Shown here one piece after another: positions 33,481-44,842 of a DNA stretch of 64,000 bases. This DNA comes from Gadus chalcogrammus (taxonomy: Eukaryota; Chordata; Actinopteri; Gadiformes; Gadidae): NCBI RefSeq assembly GCF_026213295.1, contig NC_079414.1, positions 1,568,130-1,632,129 of the forward strand, in the 5' to 3' direction. Position 1 is the first letter of the stretch. Each line of letters starts with the position of its first letter. The notes under the pieces were generated by a model, which was given only the letters and a program-made list of their open reading frames with translations, made no database searches and had not been told where the DNA came from. The translations under genes were made by a program, and so were the position numbers.

Positions 33481-36400
33481 TACATCCAGCATTTGGTCAA
33501 ATAAATGTGTCGTTCTGCAATCATCACATTGAGCATAACCAGAGTCGTCCACAAGTCAAACCTATTTTTAAAGCTAGCAGGCTAGTCAGACTAGACTGGG
33601 TTTTCCAAATATGACACCAAATATGTAAGATAGGCGAACATAGAGGTTATGGTTAGTTAATTTCAGAGCCACTGCGTCAATCTAAAAACTTGAAACGTTG
33701 CTTTAGAGTTTGAGAAAAGTATTTTCCACTAATTCCATGAAGGTATTAACATACAATACAAACTTTGAAACATTAGCAATGCAATCCAACCCCTTTTAGG
33801 ATAAGAATAACTCAACGTAAATCGTGTGACAATGACAAAAAAATATTTTGTTGATAAATATTTTTGAAAAAATAGGGAGTGATACCACTTACTCATTGTT
33901 AATCCTGTGATTATGAATGCTCAAAGCCTATGTAAGAAATAAAAATGGCAGCCCTGAGAAAGTCCTTCCTCTGCTTATGAACCAAACAAAGAGTGGGCTG
34001 GAAGGAGTGAAGCACCACGGAGGAAGTGGCCCGATGGGGAGCTAAGGAGGAAGGGAAGTGGTAGCTAACCCACCAGGCTCTTGCTAGGCACCGGGGGGAA
34101 AGCCCTGGCAATGTCAGCCAGAGTGATGCTAAGCTAGCACATAGTACTTTAGCACATAGCACTTTAGAACTAAGCACTTTAGCACATAGCACTCTAACCA
34201 TAAGTTATAGTGCAATAAACACTTGCACTTTATCCCCATACTGTAGATTTCTATGCTATACAGCAAGGTTCAATTTAAGTCTATTAAGACAAACCAACAT
34301 TTTAACATCGAGAACATAGAGAAGTTCTCGATGTTAAAATGTTGGTTTGTCTGGTTGTGTTTGTGTCTGTGGTTGTGTTTTTGTTCTGTTGTACTCTGTG
34401 TAGGATAAGAAAGCAATGATGCACTATGCCCAAGACAAATTTCCCCACGGGGACAATAAAGTTGAATCTTGACCTTGACCTTGAAGCCGCCCCAGGTGTG
34501 TTTCGCCACCAGTGAATCCCAGCTGGCCCCCGGGCTCGGAGGGCATTATAACAGTGGCGAGCAGTCCATAGAAGCTGTGAATGCAGCGCAGGTTCATGTT
34601 CATATTGAACGACTACCACATTTTTATTGAAACAAATTTTCAACATTATTTTTTTTTCATATCTTTTGAGACAATATAAATAATTAGATATGTTGTTCTT
34701 TCTCATCCAATTGTTTCATTTAAGATCAACCACGAGCACGGCCTATGTGGCTCAAGGGTGTAATGCTGCCTGAGTACTGCTGCTGTTAAGCATGTCCACC
34801 ATCGGCTCTGTGTCCTCCCCCTTTACTCCCGGTAAAGAGCGGGGGAGAGGGGGGCCTCAAAGTGTGTGTTGGGAGAAGAGCTTAATTCACTGAAGCTTTT
34901 CATGTGACACAGCGCAACAATTAAAACATACGTGCAGTCGTGCATACAAATCATGATTACAAGCATTTTTACTGCACAAATAACATAGCCTGTAAGAGGA
35001 AATAGATTCATTGAGAGGAAATGCTGTCTTTTCATGACTGATCCAGGATCACTGCTTATTATCACACTAAACAACTGTTTTACATTAGCTACAATCAGGC
35101 AAGGCAGTATCTGATTCCTGATCAGCATTTACATTTTTATATTTCCTTGTCTGTTGATACATTTTGGCAGCATCAGCGCATCAGGAGAGCGAGGATGGGG
35201 GATGAAAGAGAGCGCTATTTCAGATGAGCTCCTCTTTGCTATCCTGGGCTCCAGGTGATCCTGGTCTGCTGAGAGAATCACAAACCAGGGGGAAGGGAAG
35301 GAGACTGGAAGGCAAAAACAAACATTGAGTGACTGGCTAACTCTGACTGAAAAAAGACAACTAAGGGCCTCTGGGAGTCTTGAAAAAGCAGGATCGATAC
35401 AGAATACATCAAACGTAGGCAAATTAGCTAACAAAGCAATTCATGAAGACCAGATCAAATCCCTAGCGACACATGTCAATACCTATATAGCTATACTGTG
35501 TATAGCTGCTCGACTAACAAGCTTAAGAGTGTTTTTTCAAGTCTTCAGTCTTGATAATGAAGCTACGTCTTCCTTTAGGTCTGTCTGTCTGTCTCTCTGC
35601 GGGTCTGTCTGTATCATGATCTGATGGAGATGATTCACACTTGGAAACCTTGGGGAAAATAAAGTTGTTTCCATCAGTGAAAAGGGTTGGTGTTTATGTT
35701 AATTCCTCCACCTGTATATGGTATATAGAAGGAGCAGAACCATCATTAGGGCTGTGAGTGACACCTGTCTTGGTCCTCCAATGCCTGTCTGTGCTCTCTG
35801 CTGATTTTGAATAGAAAGCAAGTGTGTTTATTCCCCCTTCTCGCTGTGTCAGCATTTGTCTTCCTGTCTGAGCGGTCTTCAGGCTGTCAAACATCCCCCC
35901 GTTGTCGGGATGGAACGTCTACTAGCTTGGAGCCGTGTCCGTCTGTCTTCTACTACACCCTGACTGCAGCACACGTGTACGTCCACGGTCAGTTCACCAC
36001 AGGTAACCCCCTGCTAATGTCAGAGCCGTGTTATGAAAGGATGACAACTATTGCTAATAATAATTGCTCCTTTGTGTAGAGGTAAATTGTCTGGCTTCTT
36101 GAGTAGATTTAAAAACATGAGCCCAGAGCCTTTCACCGAGACATTGGTATGCATGGCGCCTATTTCCCCTTTTCCCCATTTTGGCGGGGCGGGGCGGGGG
36201 GGGATGAGCAGGGCATCATCTGTATGACAGGCAGTGGAGGCAGACATCACAGGACAGTGGTCTTCTAAGGGCGTCACGTGTCATCTCACTGATCTATATT
36301 CTGTTCTGTGGTCCTGCAACGACAGAGATCTCCAGAGATGAAAAGATGTCTGAGAGAGACAGAGTGCAGTGTCCAGAGAACAGGACATTCAGATGATTTT

Positions 36401-38575
36401 AAGGGGGGGGGGGATAAAGTTAACAAATGTCTAACATTTATGCATAAAATAAATACAAATAGACACTGTTCACAAGGGAGTCATCGTAGGACATAACACA
36501 CCAATTATTGAGGCTGTGCTGGCAGTAGTGGTGGGTCAATAGAGGGCGCTAAGGCGCCGCCCCTCCGTGAAATATTCACTTGAATATATCTGCCAACTAT
36601 TCAACTTCTATCAATACGAAATAAATGAACAAAGATACATAGCGTTAATCCTCGTTTAATTGTGTGACATACTTGTCACTGCCAGCAACCATTTAAATCC
36701 ATCTGAACGTCAATGATTTGGGCTAGGCTAGTTATTGGTAATTCGCAATAAAGCCCTCCTCTAAGTCAGTGGCGCCGGCCACGTTGAAGTCAATGTAAGC
36801 TCGCTAACTTTTTGCTGTCTATCAAGCAGAGACAGCTTTTCATTGGCGCAAGAAAACTCGGGTCGCACCAGTGTGCGCCCCAGGCCAATGGTATCGCTTT
36901 TCTTCTTGTGAACATCACATGATTGGACAATTCGGCGAATCAATCAAATAGGCAACCTCCCTCAGTAGCATTCGCGCAACACAACTACATGTAGAGAAGA
37001 GATAGATCACTAACTAGCAGAGAGTTGTAAACACTTTCCAACCTTTTCAGTGGAGGAATTGGACTCCCCAAGCAATGTTATACTTAAAAGGAGCAAGTAA
37101 GTTACATATTAATTTAGTCTTTCGGCCTGTAGCATATAACAAAATGAAGCAACTGTCCCATATTTCTAACTGCATTTGAAGTAGACATTGAGACTCACAA
37201 AAAATGGACACTATAGGACAGTGATCATGATTTGTCTCAATAACAACAACAATGGGTAAAATAGCAATGGCTGGTGGACTGGCCATAAAGTAGGTCTGTA
37301 TATGCAGTGTAAGCTTGTCAAGGCCCTGCAGGTCAGGATGTAGGCTATGAATTTGAATGAATAGTAGGTAAATAGGTAGTGGCCATTCCCAAAATGCCCC
37401 AGAATACAGGAAATCAAATCCTTTAAATTTATTCAACATTTTTGATCACCAGCCGCCAGTGTGTGCTGGTATAATATCCTTTTTTACAAATCTATTCAAG
37501 TGTCATTATACTCCTGAATTCTAATCCAGCATAATCACCCTCTGTTATAGATAAATCCTCAATACATGCAGTTATTCCAACATTCTTCTCGAATAAAGAT
37601 AGGGTAGGTAATTTCCTTAAGATTTTATTTTTTTCACATGGTTTGGAAATCCTCTTTACATTCCGACAGAAATCAATGAATCAGATGCTTTGATCAACCA
37701 AAGAAACGGTTGTCTGTGGTTGTTGCAGGCCTGAGCAGCATGGACATTGTAGTTCCATTCCCCCTTGCCCTTTGTTGGCTGAAGAAGCTACACCAGTGCT
37801 GGCCAGCCTGAGTAGCTGGGTTCTGACTGCGGCAGTGTCCCTGGTGTCGGAGAGGAACACATTTCATTGTATTTTCAGGGTATTAAACTATTGTGGCTTT
37901 TCTTAGTGTTTGGTGGCCGGCGGGGCACCACTAGGTCCTGCGGGTTCTTGTCTCATCTCCTTGTGGAACTCTCCTTGGGTTGTTTCCAGTCTCTCTATCT
38001 TACTGGTACATTTAGGAGGGAGGTGAGCTTCTTTGTGGTGCAGGGCACCTGGTTCTGCTTTGCTTTCAGGGTTCTTCCCGGCCTGTTATGGCTTCAAGTT
38101 GAACAGTGCTTTATTGTTGATAGTTCTCTCTGAAGAACACCATTTGAACTTTTTTTCTGCGGAAATCCAATATTAATCACAATGCTCCTTCTGCTATGGG
38201 GGGCCAGTTTGTTACCCCATTGCAGAAGGAGGTTACCTGGGGTACAAAAGCTCTAAGACAGCCTTCGTTGCAGTCAAAGCAGTTTTTATTAAATGCTTGA
38301 CGGTAGGATGAGATTTGTTTTACAGTCTCAAACTTATCTGTGGTCGACTCATTTTGAACTTGGGCCCTTTATGTCTAGGGGTGTACGTGTGTGGGTCTGT
38401 GTGTGTTTGCTTTGGCATGACTGCGACAGCAGAGAGGGAGGCCCATTCTATTTAATTACTGAGTTAATGACACACTATGCTCCAATGGACACACCACATA
38501 GCACACAAACAAAAAAACACACACAGACGCAAAGTTCTCAAGCAATTTGGCAGGACGTTGTGTGACAGCAGACCT
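33481..38575. other. No supported gene; scattered repeat traces
   Basis: AT-rich non-coding sequence. Traces: a LINE-like tail (gacaataaagttgaatcttg with ttgacct repeats, 34453-34485), a ggcgccgcccc/ggcgccggcc-bearing DNA-repeat patch (36530-36800), a G run (36402-36411) and GT tracts near 38385-38410. A short frame at 35807-36079 has a GT after FTTG at about 36001 that could be an exon, but nothing supports it. I recognise no protein here. Confidence 0.5.
34287..34352. repeat. Perfect 29-bp hairpin, 8-nt loop
   Basis: Bases 34287-34315 (starting agacaaaccaaca) are exactly complementary to 34324-34352 with loop atagagaa. It precedes the LINE-like tail by 100 bases. Probably a small foldback or snap-back product of a repeat. 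Confidence 0.9.
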
Positions 38576-38579
38576 TCGG

Positions 38580-39209
38580 CCTGATTCCACCGGACGCGTT
38601 ACGGCAACGTTACGGCAGCGGCACGTCTTGGCCGCGGTCACCGCAGCAGATGGGTTCCACTCTAATCAATGAGACCATTTCCACCGGGCACGGCTGCGGA
38701 ACGTCTCAGCAGCGTCCCAGGAGCGGCGTGCCGCGCCGCAGCGCTATCATTCCGTAGCATTCCTATTTTTGCCGCGAGCCGCTGCTGAACCGCGTCAATT
38801 TCAACAGAGCAGATCGATCAGGGCAGGAAGTGAAAAAGTAAAAGCCATAGAGCATTCCGCTCAATTTTCAAATAATACACAATAAATAAAACACCAACAT
38901 TATTACGTCATGACCGGTGGCACCAGGTCAGCAGTCAATCAATCAAAGGGTCTCAAATCATCCTTTTTATAAGAACAATGTCAGAAAGGACAAAGCCTGG
39001 CATTTAATTGCAGTAGTTTTGGGAGTGGAAGGTGAGTACATTAGGTTTAGGATTATCACGGGATCTCGTGATCTCGCGGGAATACGGCTGGCTCGCAAGG
39101 CAGCGTTGCGCTGCCGTAACGCGCCCGGTGGAAATGCAAGCAGGGCAAAGTCGCGGCCAAGACGTGCCGCAGCCCTAACGTTGCCGTAACGTGTCCGGTG
39201 GAATCCCGG
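38580..39209. mobile_element. 630-bp element with about 55-bp TIRs
   Basis: The left end ctgattccaccggacgcgtt continues to ggcacgtcttggccgcg. The right end is its inverted copy (cgcggccaagacgtgccgc to ggtggaatcc). A second inner inverted pair, tttccaccgggc/gcccggtggaaa, lies about 100 bases in from each end. No open frame of note is present. TSD not identified; the superfamily is unclear. Confidence 0.75.
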
Positions 39210-39539
39210 TGTAAGAATGTGCACACACACACACACACACACACCAGGAGCCAACACTGACAGAAAACTTCATTACAACCGCTTTAATGAAGTCACTTCT
39301 CCAAAATAGAGTGAGGGGGAGAGCGAGGAGGAAGGAGGGGAGGGAAAGGAGGACAAGGTTGCCTGGATTGATGACGCTCATTAGCCTAATAAGGTACCAT
39401 AATGAAGCTGGCCCAACGCTTTGGAGAACCGCAGACAAATGCAGACCCAAACCCAGAGATACACATGCTCTCATGTCTACAGAAGAACACATGCACACAC
39501 AAATGGCAAATAATAGCTCTCGCGCTCTCTCTCTCTCTC

Positions 39540-40263
39540 AGAAAGAGGTATTGAACCCCCAACTCACATGCGGGACGGGACGCAACCAAGGAGTCAGTTG
39601 GTCAAAAAGCAGGAGTCGGCTCAGAGAGTTGAAGGTTGCAAAAATGCTGCCGGTTTATTTACAGTGCCCAAAAAGTTCAAAAAGATGACACAAAAGAATA
39701 CAGCCTCTCGGCAAGCTGTTGCATATCAAATGCCCAACCTTTTTCCCCTCCCATGTCTCCCCATTAAATAGGCCTACCAATCAGGGCCGATTGGGAGAAA
39801 CCACTGGGATAGGTGACACATCAATATCACATGATCACTCAAACACCACAAAACAATAGCCCCAACACTATATGTTCATCAAACGATGCATACCAATATA
39901 TACACACACACACACCCACAACACAGACTTGGATAAATAAATCACACCAACCATAACGACACTCAAAGTACAATGCTACCTCACCACCCCCGCCATTAGC
40001 AAACCAAATGAACTGTCCCGGAACAGAAAATAAAGCCCTGGTTCCCATGCGGCACGTGTTCCCCATGGACCAGTTTGCCGGACAGACAGGATGAAGGGTA
40101 GTTGACTAAAACATGTATGTGTGAATTATCTAGCATGTTTGTAAATAAATGGAGTGTATTAAACTGTGGTGCGTGGTTGTTTGTAGTGTGGTGCTAGGTG
40201 TGCATGCAAAAGGTAAATGGCTCAATTGTAGCATCTGGGGAAATGCGACCCTCGCTTTTCACA
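39540..40263 (-). repeat. 3' LTR of the Gmr1-like element
   Basis: In element orientation it begins TGTGAAAAGCGAGGGTCGC (40263 downwards). It contains TA-rich tracts and an (ac)n run, and ends near 39540 where it merges with a (ct)n tract; the expected final TCACA is missing. On the plus strand, aataaa-type signals occur near 40028 and 40144. Confidence 0.9.
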
Positions 40264-40278
40264 TTTCCTCCCCCCTCT
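40264..40278 (-). promoter_or_regulatory. Polypurine tract of the Gmr1-like element
   Basis: On the minus strand AGAGGGGGGAGGAAA abuts the TG of the 3' LTR. This is the position and composition expected for the plus-strand primer. Confidence 0.85.
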
Positions 40279-40289
40279 GAAGGCTCGTC

Positions 40290-40971
40290 ACTAGGGTGAC
40301 GAGACAGGAAGTCTGCTACGGGATTCTGTTTCCCTGCCCTGTACCTAATCTGAAATTGGAACGGCTGCAAAGACAAATACCATTGTGTTATGCGTGCATT
40401 TGAATCTTTATTTTCCCCAACCATTGCAATGCCTTATGATCAGACTCAAGTAAAAAGTCTCTACCCATCAGGTAATATTTCAAAGTCTCTAGGGCCCATT
40501 TCACTGCCAGGCACTCAAGCTCCACTACGGAGTACCTGGTTTCCCGGGGAAAGAGTTTACGGCTTATGTAAGCCAACGGCTTCTGCTCTTCGGCCTCCCC
40601 CTGGAGAAGAACTGCCCCCAGTCCCACTCCAGAGGCATCTGTCTGTACTGGCTCTCAAAGTCCGGACTCTGCAACACGGGTTCACAGAGCAATGGTGCTT
40701 TCAGGTCCTGGAAAGCCCCCTCATGCACCTCCTCCCACCTGACCTTCGTGGACCCCGACTTCCTGGTCAGATCAGTGAGAGGTGCAGCACGGGTGGCAAA
40801 GTTCGGGATGAATCTCCGGTACCACCCAGCGAGCCCCAAAAAAGACCGTACATCCTTCTTGGTCTGGGGTCGTGGACAGTCCCGGACCGCCTCCAACTTG
40901 TTCTTCTGAGGCTTAATCACCTTCTCCAATAATGTGCCCCAGGTACCTGACCTCAGACTGAGCCAGGGCAC
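40290..40971 (-). pseudogene. Gmr1-like RNase H region
   Basis: Continues pol after a frameshift near 40920. It holds the RT connection (RSFLGLAGWYRRFIPNFA), then GLGAVLLQGEAEEQKPLAY, ELECLAVKWALETLKYYLMG and ESDHKALQWL, then FQIRYRAGKQNPVADFLSR near the end. These are the RNase H/connection motifs of Ty3/Gypsy pol. Two or more frameshifts fall within it (near 40630 and 40400). Confidence 0.85.
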
Positions 40972-42271
40972 ATTTCCTTGGCTGGAGCGTCAGTCCAGCC
41001 TCGTTGATGCGGCGCAGCACCTCCCCCAGATGCGGGAGGTGCTGCCCCCAGGTGGCGCTATAAACTACCACGTCGTCCAAATACGCCGCTGCAAAGGTGT
41101 CTGTGCCATCCAGCACACGGTCCATAAGCATCTGGAAGCACACAGGCGCCCCCTGCAGGCCGAAAGGCATGACCGTGAACTGGTAGAGACCTTGAGGGGT
41201 ACGGAAGGCCGTGTATGGCTTCGCTCCCTCAGCCAACGGGACCTGCCAATACCCCTTGCAGAGGTCAAGGGTTGTGACAAACTGCGCCTTTCCCAGACAC
41301 TCTAGGAGGTCCTCCAACCTCGGCATTGGATAGGCGTCGAAGCTGGACTGGGCGTTCAGCTGCCTAAAGTCGATGCAGAAGCGGAGGCTCCCATCCTTCT
41401 TAGGAACGAGAACCACAGGGCTGCCCCAGCCACTGTAGGACCGCTCAACGACCCCCAGCTGCTTTATTGCCTCCAACTCCTCCTTGAGTGCAGGCAACAA
41501 GCGCTCAGGAATCCGGTACTTCCGCTGTCTCACCGGCTTGGAGTCTTTGAGCTGGATGTCGTGCTCCACTACCGCTGTGCGCCCTGGCTGCTCGGAGAAC
41601 ATCCCATCCGGGATGATGGCCCGCAGCTCCTGCACCTGCTGAGCAGTCAGGTGAGAAAGATCGGGCTCAGTGTTGGGGACCTGCGAAGGAAAGAACTGCT
41701 CCGGAGCATCCTCATCCTCCCCCACAGATCGCACCATCAGCTGGTGGCTGAGCGGCAACTCCCGCTCGTGCCACTCCTTGAGGAGATTGATGTGAAAGAC
41801 CTGTCTGGTCTTACGCCTCCCTGGCATCTCCAGCTCGTAGGTCACCGGCCCCAGCTTACGAGTAATCCGATAGGGCCCCTGCCAGCGGGCCAGAAGCTTG
41901 TTCTCCGTCGTCGGCAACAGCAAGAGAACCTGCTGTCCTGGCGTGAAGCTCCTCTGTCTCGCCGACTGGTCGTACCACCGGGCTTGGGTCTGCTGGGCCT
42001 GATGCATGTTGTCCTCCACCAGGCTAGCCATCTCCTCCATCTTGTCTCGCTTCTTCAGGACGTAGGCAAGGATGCTGTTGGTCTCAGTGGGCCTAGGGTT
42101 CCCCCAGGCCTCCCGCAGCAAATCCAGAGGGCCCCTGACTTGACGCCCATACAACAGTTCAAAGGGCGAGAACCCTGTGGATGCCTGCGGCACCTCCCTG
42201 TAGGCAAAAAGGAGGTACGGTAGCCACTGGTCCCAGTCTTTGCCGTTGGCTGCAACAAACTTTTTCAGCAT
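40913..42271 (-). CDS. Gmr1-like integrase C-terminus plus reverse transcriptase
   Basis: One uninterrupted 452-codon frame proves the domain order. Residues about 15-50 (LPYLLFAYREVPQASTGFSP, ELLYGRQV) are the integrase core end. Residues about 130-170 hold the GPY/F module (WQGPYRITRKLGPVTYELE). After a linker, RT motifs follow from about 285: LVPKKDGSLRFCIDFRQLN, FVTTLDLCKGYWQVPLA, FGLQGAPVCFQ and catalytic YLDDVVVYS at about 397. It ends by frameshift after YLGHIIGE. The first methionine is internal to pol, so this is a fragment of a longer polyprotein. Confidence 0.92.
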   Translation of the reverse strand: MLKKFVAANGKDWDQWLPYLLFAYREVPQASTGFSPFELLYGRQVRGPLDLLREAWGNPRPTETNSILAYVLKKRDKMEEMASLVEDNMHQAQQTQARWYDQSARQRSFTPGQQVLLLLPTTENKLLARWQGPYRITRKLGPVTYELEMPGRRKTRQVFHINLLKEWHERELPLSHQLMVRSVGEDEDAPEQFFPSQVPNTEPDLSHLTAQQVQELRAIIPDGMFSEQPGRTAVVEHDIQLKDSKPVRQRKYRIPERLLPALKEELEAIKQLGVVERSYSGWGSPVVLVPKKDGSLRFCIDFRQLNAQSSFDAYPMPRLEDLLECLGKAQFVTTLDLCKGYWQVPLAEGAKPYTAFRTPQGLYQFTVMPFGLQGAPVCFQMLMDRVLDGTDTFAAAYLDDVVVYSATWGQHLPHLGEVLRRINEAGLTLQPRKCALAQSEVRYLGHIIGEGD

Positions 42272-42867
42272 GCTCTTTAAAGTTCTGTTGTACCTCTCTA
42301 CCAGCCCGTCCGTTTGAGGGTGGTAGGGAGTGGTCCTTATTCCCCTTATCCCCAGTAAACCGTAAACTTGTTTGAGTGTTTTGGAAAGGACTGCAGTTCC
42401 CTGGTCTGAGGATTTCGTTTGGTATGCCTACCCTAGATATCAGCTGCAGTAAAGCTTGTGCGATAGCGCTAGCTGTGATATTGCGCAGGGGAAAGGCTTC
42501 AGGGTATCGAAGTATAATCACAAATTACTAAAATGAATCTGTGCCCTGACCGTGTTCTTTCTAAGGGCCCAACTATATCCATCGCTATTATGTGGAATGG
42601 GACACCAATGATTGGGAGTGGATGAAGAGGGGAACGTCTGACTTAGTGGCTACTGGTAAGTTGACAGGTGGGACATGACTTACAGTACCTTTGTACTTCA
42701 CTGTATAACCCTGGCCAGTGGAAACGTGCAGCTATCCTCTCCAGAGTCTTAACATTTCCAAGATGCCCTGCCCAAGGGATATCATGGCCTAAGGTTAATA
42801 CCTTCTCTCTAAGACCCTTTGGGACAACCAACTGCTCACTGCGGCCCCCCTCGGGTTGGTGGTACAA
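42272..42867 (-). pseudogene. Gmr1-like integrase N-terminal and core, frameshifted
   Basis: The 42867-42643 frame holds the HHCC zinc-binding part: GHDIPWAGHLGNVKTL and RYCKSCPTCQLT. Stops and shifts follow, with the core readable in pieces: IIAMDIVGPLERT (first catalytic Asp), then DQGTAV (second Asp, near 42405) and PYHPQTDGLVERYN-type sequence near 42320. The damage prevents a continuous integrase. Confidence 0.8.
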
Positions 42868-43218
42868 TAGGCCCTCCTGGATAAAGTAGTATCTCGCCCG
42901 TTAAAGCCGCAGCTACACCAGTCTTCTCACCATCTACCTCTGTGACTTTGCGGAAGGTTTCTTTTAACGACTCATCCGCTTTCTGCAGTTCACTGATATT
43001 ACTGGGAATCTCCCACAAAGCTTCTCGTGGCACAACAGGAACTGGCAACTGATCTCCCATTCTCTGCACTGTGCCCTGCAGCTTCTCTCTCCTTCTCTGT
43101 CTGCAGCTCTTTTGCGCCTTGACATGCCCAAGTGGGCTAATTTCTACCTGACTGAAGGGCATCATGTCCAACAGTGACTTATTAGCCTCCACTTTAGCCT
43201 TACCTTGTGATCTAGTCG

Positions 43219-43539
43219 CTACCATACTAACTGGCTTGGTGGATTGCACCATTCAGGCAGTATGAGGACATCCTGTCCCAATACTACTGGCTGGCTCAAC
43301 CCTTCAACTACCCCCGCCGTTAGCCAAAAGGTACGCCCTTTAACCACAAGGCATATCTTTGCCACCGGATAGACATGCTCATCGCCATTCACACAACACA
43401 CCCTGATCTGCCTTTTCCCCAGCTTCTCTGACTTGTCTATCAGATGGGGTTGAACCAAGGTCTGGCTGCTGCCTGTGTCTAGGAGAGCGAAAGTAGCTTT
43501 ACCATTGACCGTAACAGGGACAGTCTGAACTTTTCCCAC
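43219..43539 (-). CDS. Gmr1-like retropepsin-type protease fragment
   Basis: 106 codons with VNGKATFALLDTGSSQTLV, which contains the DTGS catalytic aspartate motif, and VVEGLSQPVVLGQDVLIL, the Gly-based second motif. It overlaps the 3' end of gag in another frame and is followed by a 130-codon linker frame (43252-42836), then integrase. Confidence 0.85.
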   Translation of the reverse strand: MGKVQTVPVTVNGKATFALLDTGSSQTLVQPHLIDKSEKLGKRQIRVCCVNGDEHVYPVAKICLVVKGRTFWLTAGVVEGLSQPVVLGQDVLILPEWCNPPSQLVW

Positions 43540-44780
43540 ACACTCATTAGATGGACTGGTCTAGGTACACTACACATGCCTAGCCTCTCTTTGGCCTTTC
43601 TGACGGGGCACTCTCTGCTAATGTGACCTGGGTGATTACAGTAGTAACACACCACATTCACGCTGCTCTGTGTGGCTGTGGGTGCTGGGGCCTGCCTAGG
43701 CTGTGAGTTAGAGGGTGAATTGTAAGGGGGTCTAGGCTGTGAAGTAGGTGTTGTGTGAGGATGTGTGTATGGTGTCCTACTCTGACCAGACCCCCTAGGA
43801 CCAACTCCCATACGGTATCCCCCAGACTTACCCCCGGCTGGTGATCGGTTGAAGCTCTGGAACCAGAACGCCTTCGCACCCGAGCGTGCCGCAAGGAACG
43901 CCTCTACCAGCTCCGCAGCCTGCTGGCCAGTAGTCGGGTTATGCTCCTTCACCCACACACGCACATCAGGAGCCAGGGAACACAGGTACTGCTCCAGGAT
44001 CAGGAGCTCTCCGATCTCCTCAACAGTCTTCCTGTCTGGCTTGATCCACTTTATGTAGTTATCTTTCAGGCGGTTGTATAGCTCTTTCGGGGTCTCTCCT
44101 GGTCGGACGTCCGGATCACGGAACCGCTGCCTGTAGATTTCCTCGCTGATCTCGTATTTTGAGAGAATGGCCTCTCTCACCTTGCTGTAGTCCATGGCCT
44201 CCAGGATATCCATCGCCACGTATGCAGCCCGTGCCCGTCCCGTTAGGTAAGGTACCAGGTACACGGCCCATTCAGCTCTTGGCCACCGATAGGCGGCTGC
44301 CAGTCTCTCGAAGGTGGTGAGATACTGCTCGATATCATCTCCCTCCTCCAGCTTCGGCACGGCTGCTCTGGTCCAGGCGACTGGAGACGGCACTGCTGGG
44401 TCTGCTGGGGCTGCTGGTCCTGGGCCTGGATACGGAGGTGCTGCTGGTGGTGGTTCCACTGGATGTCGCACGCCATCACTTCCTGGCCGACGTCCATCAC
44501 CGCCACGCCCTCGCTCTCCCTCCAGCTCATCTCGGACGTGTTGTGCACCTGCACGCTACGCCATCTTTGCTCTTGCTTGTAAGCCTCACGCTCTTGGCTC
44601 CGGAGAGTCTTCTGAAGGAGGCTGTAGAGGGATGCCATGTTCATCCTCCCGGCCTCTGCGGCATCATCAGCCACTGGAACACCTCCCTGGGCTCCGTCCG
44701 CTTCCTCATCTTCTTCCTCCTCTGGCCGCGGCATACCCCGGGTTAGATGTCGGATCGTCCTCCCCTGGCGTATCTGCGCC
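43479..44780 (-). pseudogene. Gmr1-like gag with SCAN-like capsid and CCHC knuckle
   Basis: The main frame (44471-43479) has a Pro-rich lead and a capsid region with WAVYLVPYLTGRARAAYVAM, YRQRFRDPDVRPGETPKELY and LLILEQYLCSLAPDVRVWV, the SCAN-like fold of Gmr1 capsids. It is followed by CYYCNHPGHISRECP (CCHC). The N-terminal part (about 44780-44480) is in another frame: RMNMASLYSLLQKTL and EAYKQEQRWRSVQVH. A frameshift near 44490 splits the gene. Vertebrate SCAN domains are thought to derive from such Gag proteins. Confidence 0.85.
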
Positions 44781-44821
44781 CGTCTTCCTGGACTTCTCTT
44801 CGTGCTCTTGGAGGGCGCCAC

Positions 44822-44842
44822 GATCCCACCACTGCCACCAAC
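44822..44842 (-). promoter_or_regulatory. Primer-binding-site position of the Gmr1-like element
   Basis: Directly after the 5' LTR (minus strand) the sequence is GTTGGTGGCAGTGGTGGGAT, as expected for a tRNA 3'-end complement beginning TGG. The primer tRNA was not identified. Confidence 0.55.

Noticed and set aside
35807..36079. Possible secreted-protein exon ending in FTTG followed by GT
   Set aside because: No acceptor, domain or neighbouring exon could be found; the frame is short enough to be random.
41561..42223. 220-codon plus-strand frame
   Set aside because: It is the antisense shadow of the integrase/RT frame of the Gmr1-like element; leucine- and arginine-rich with no domain.
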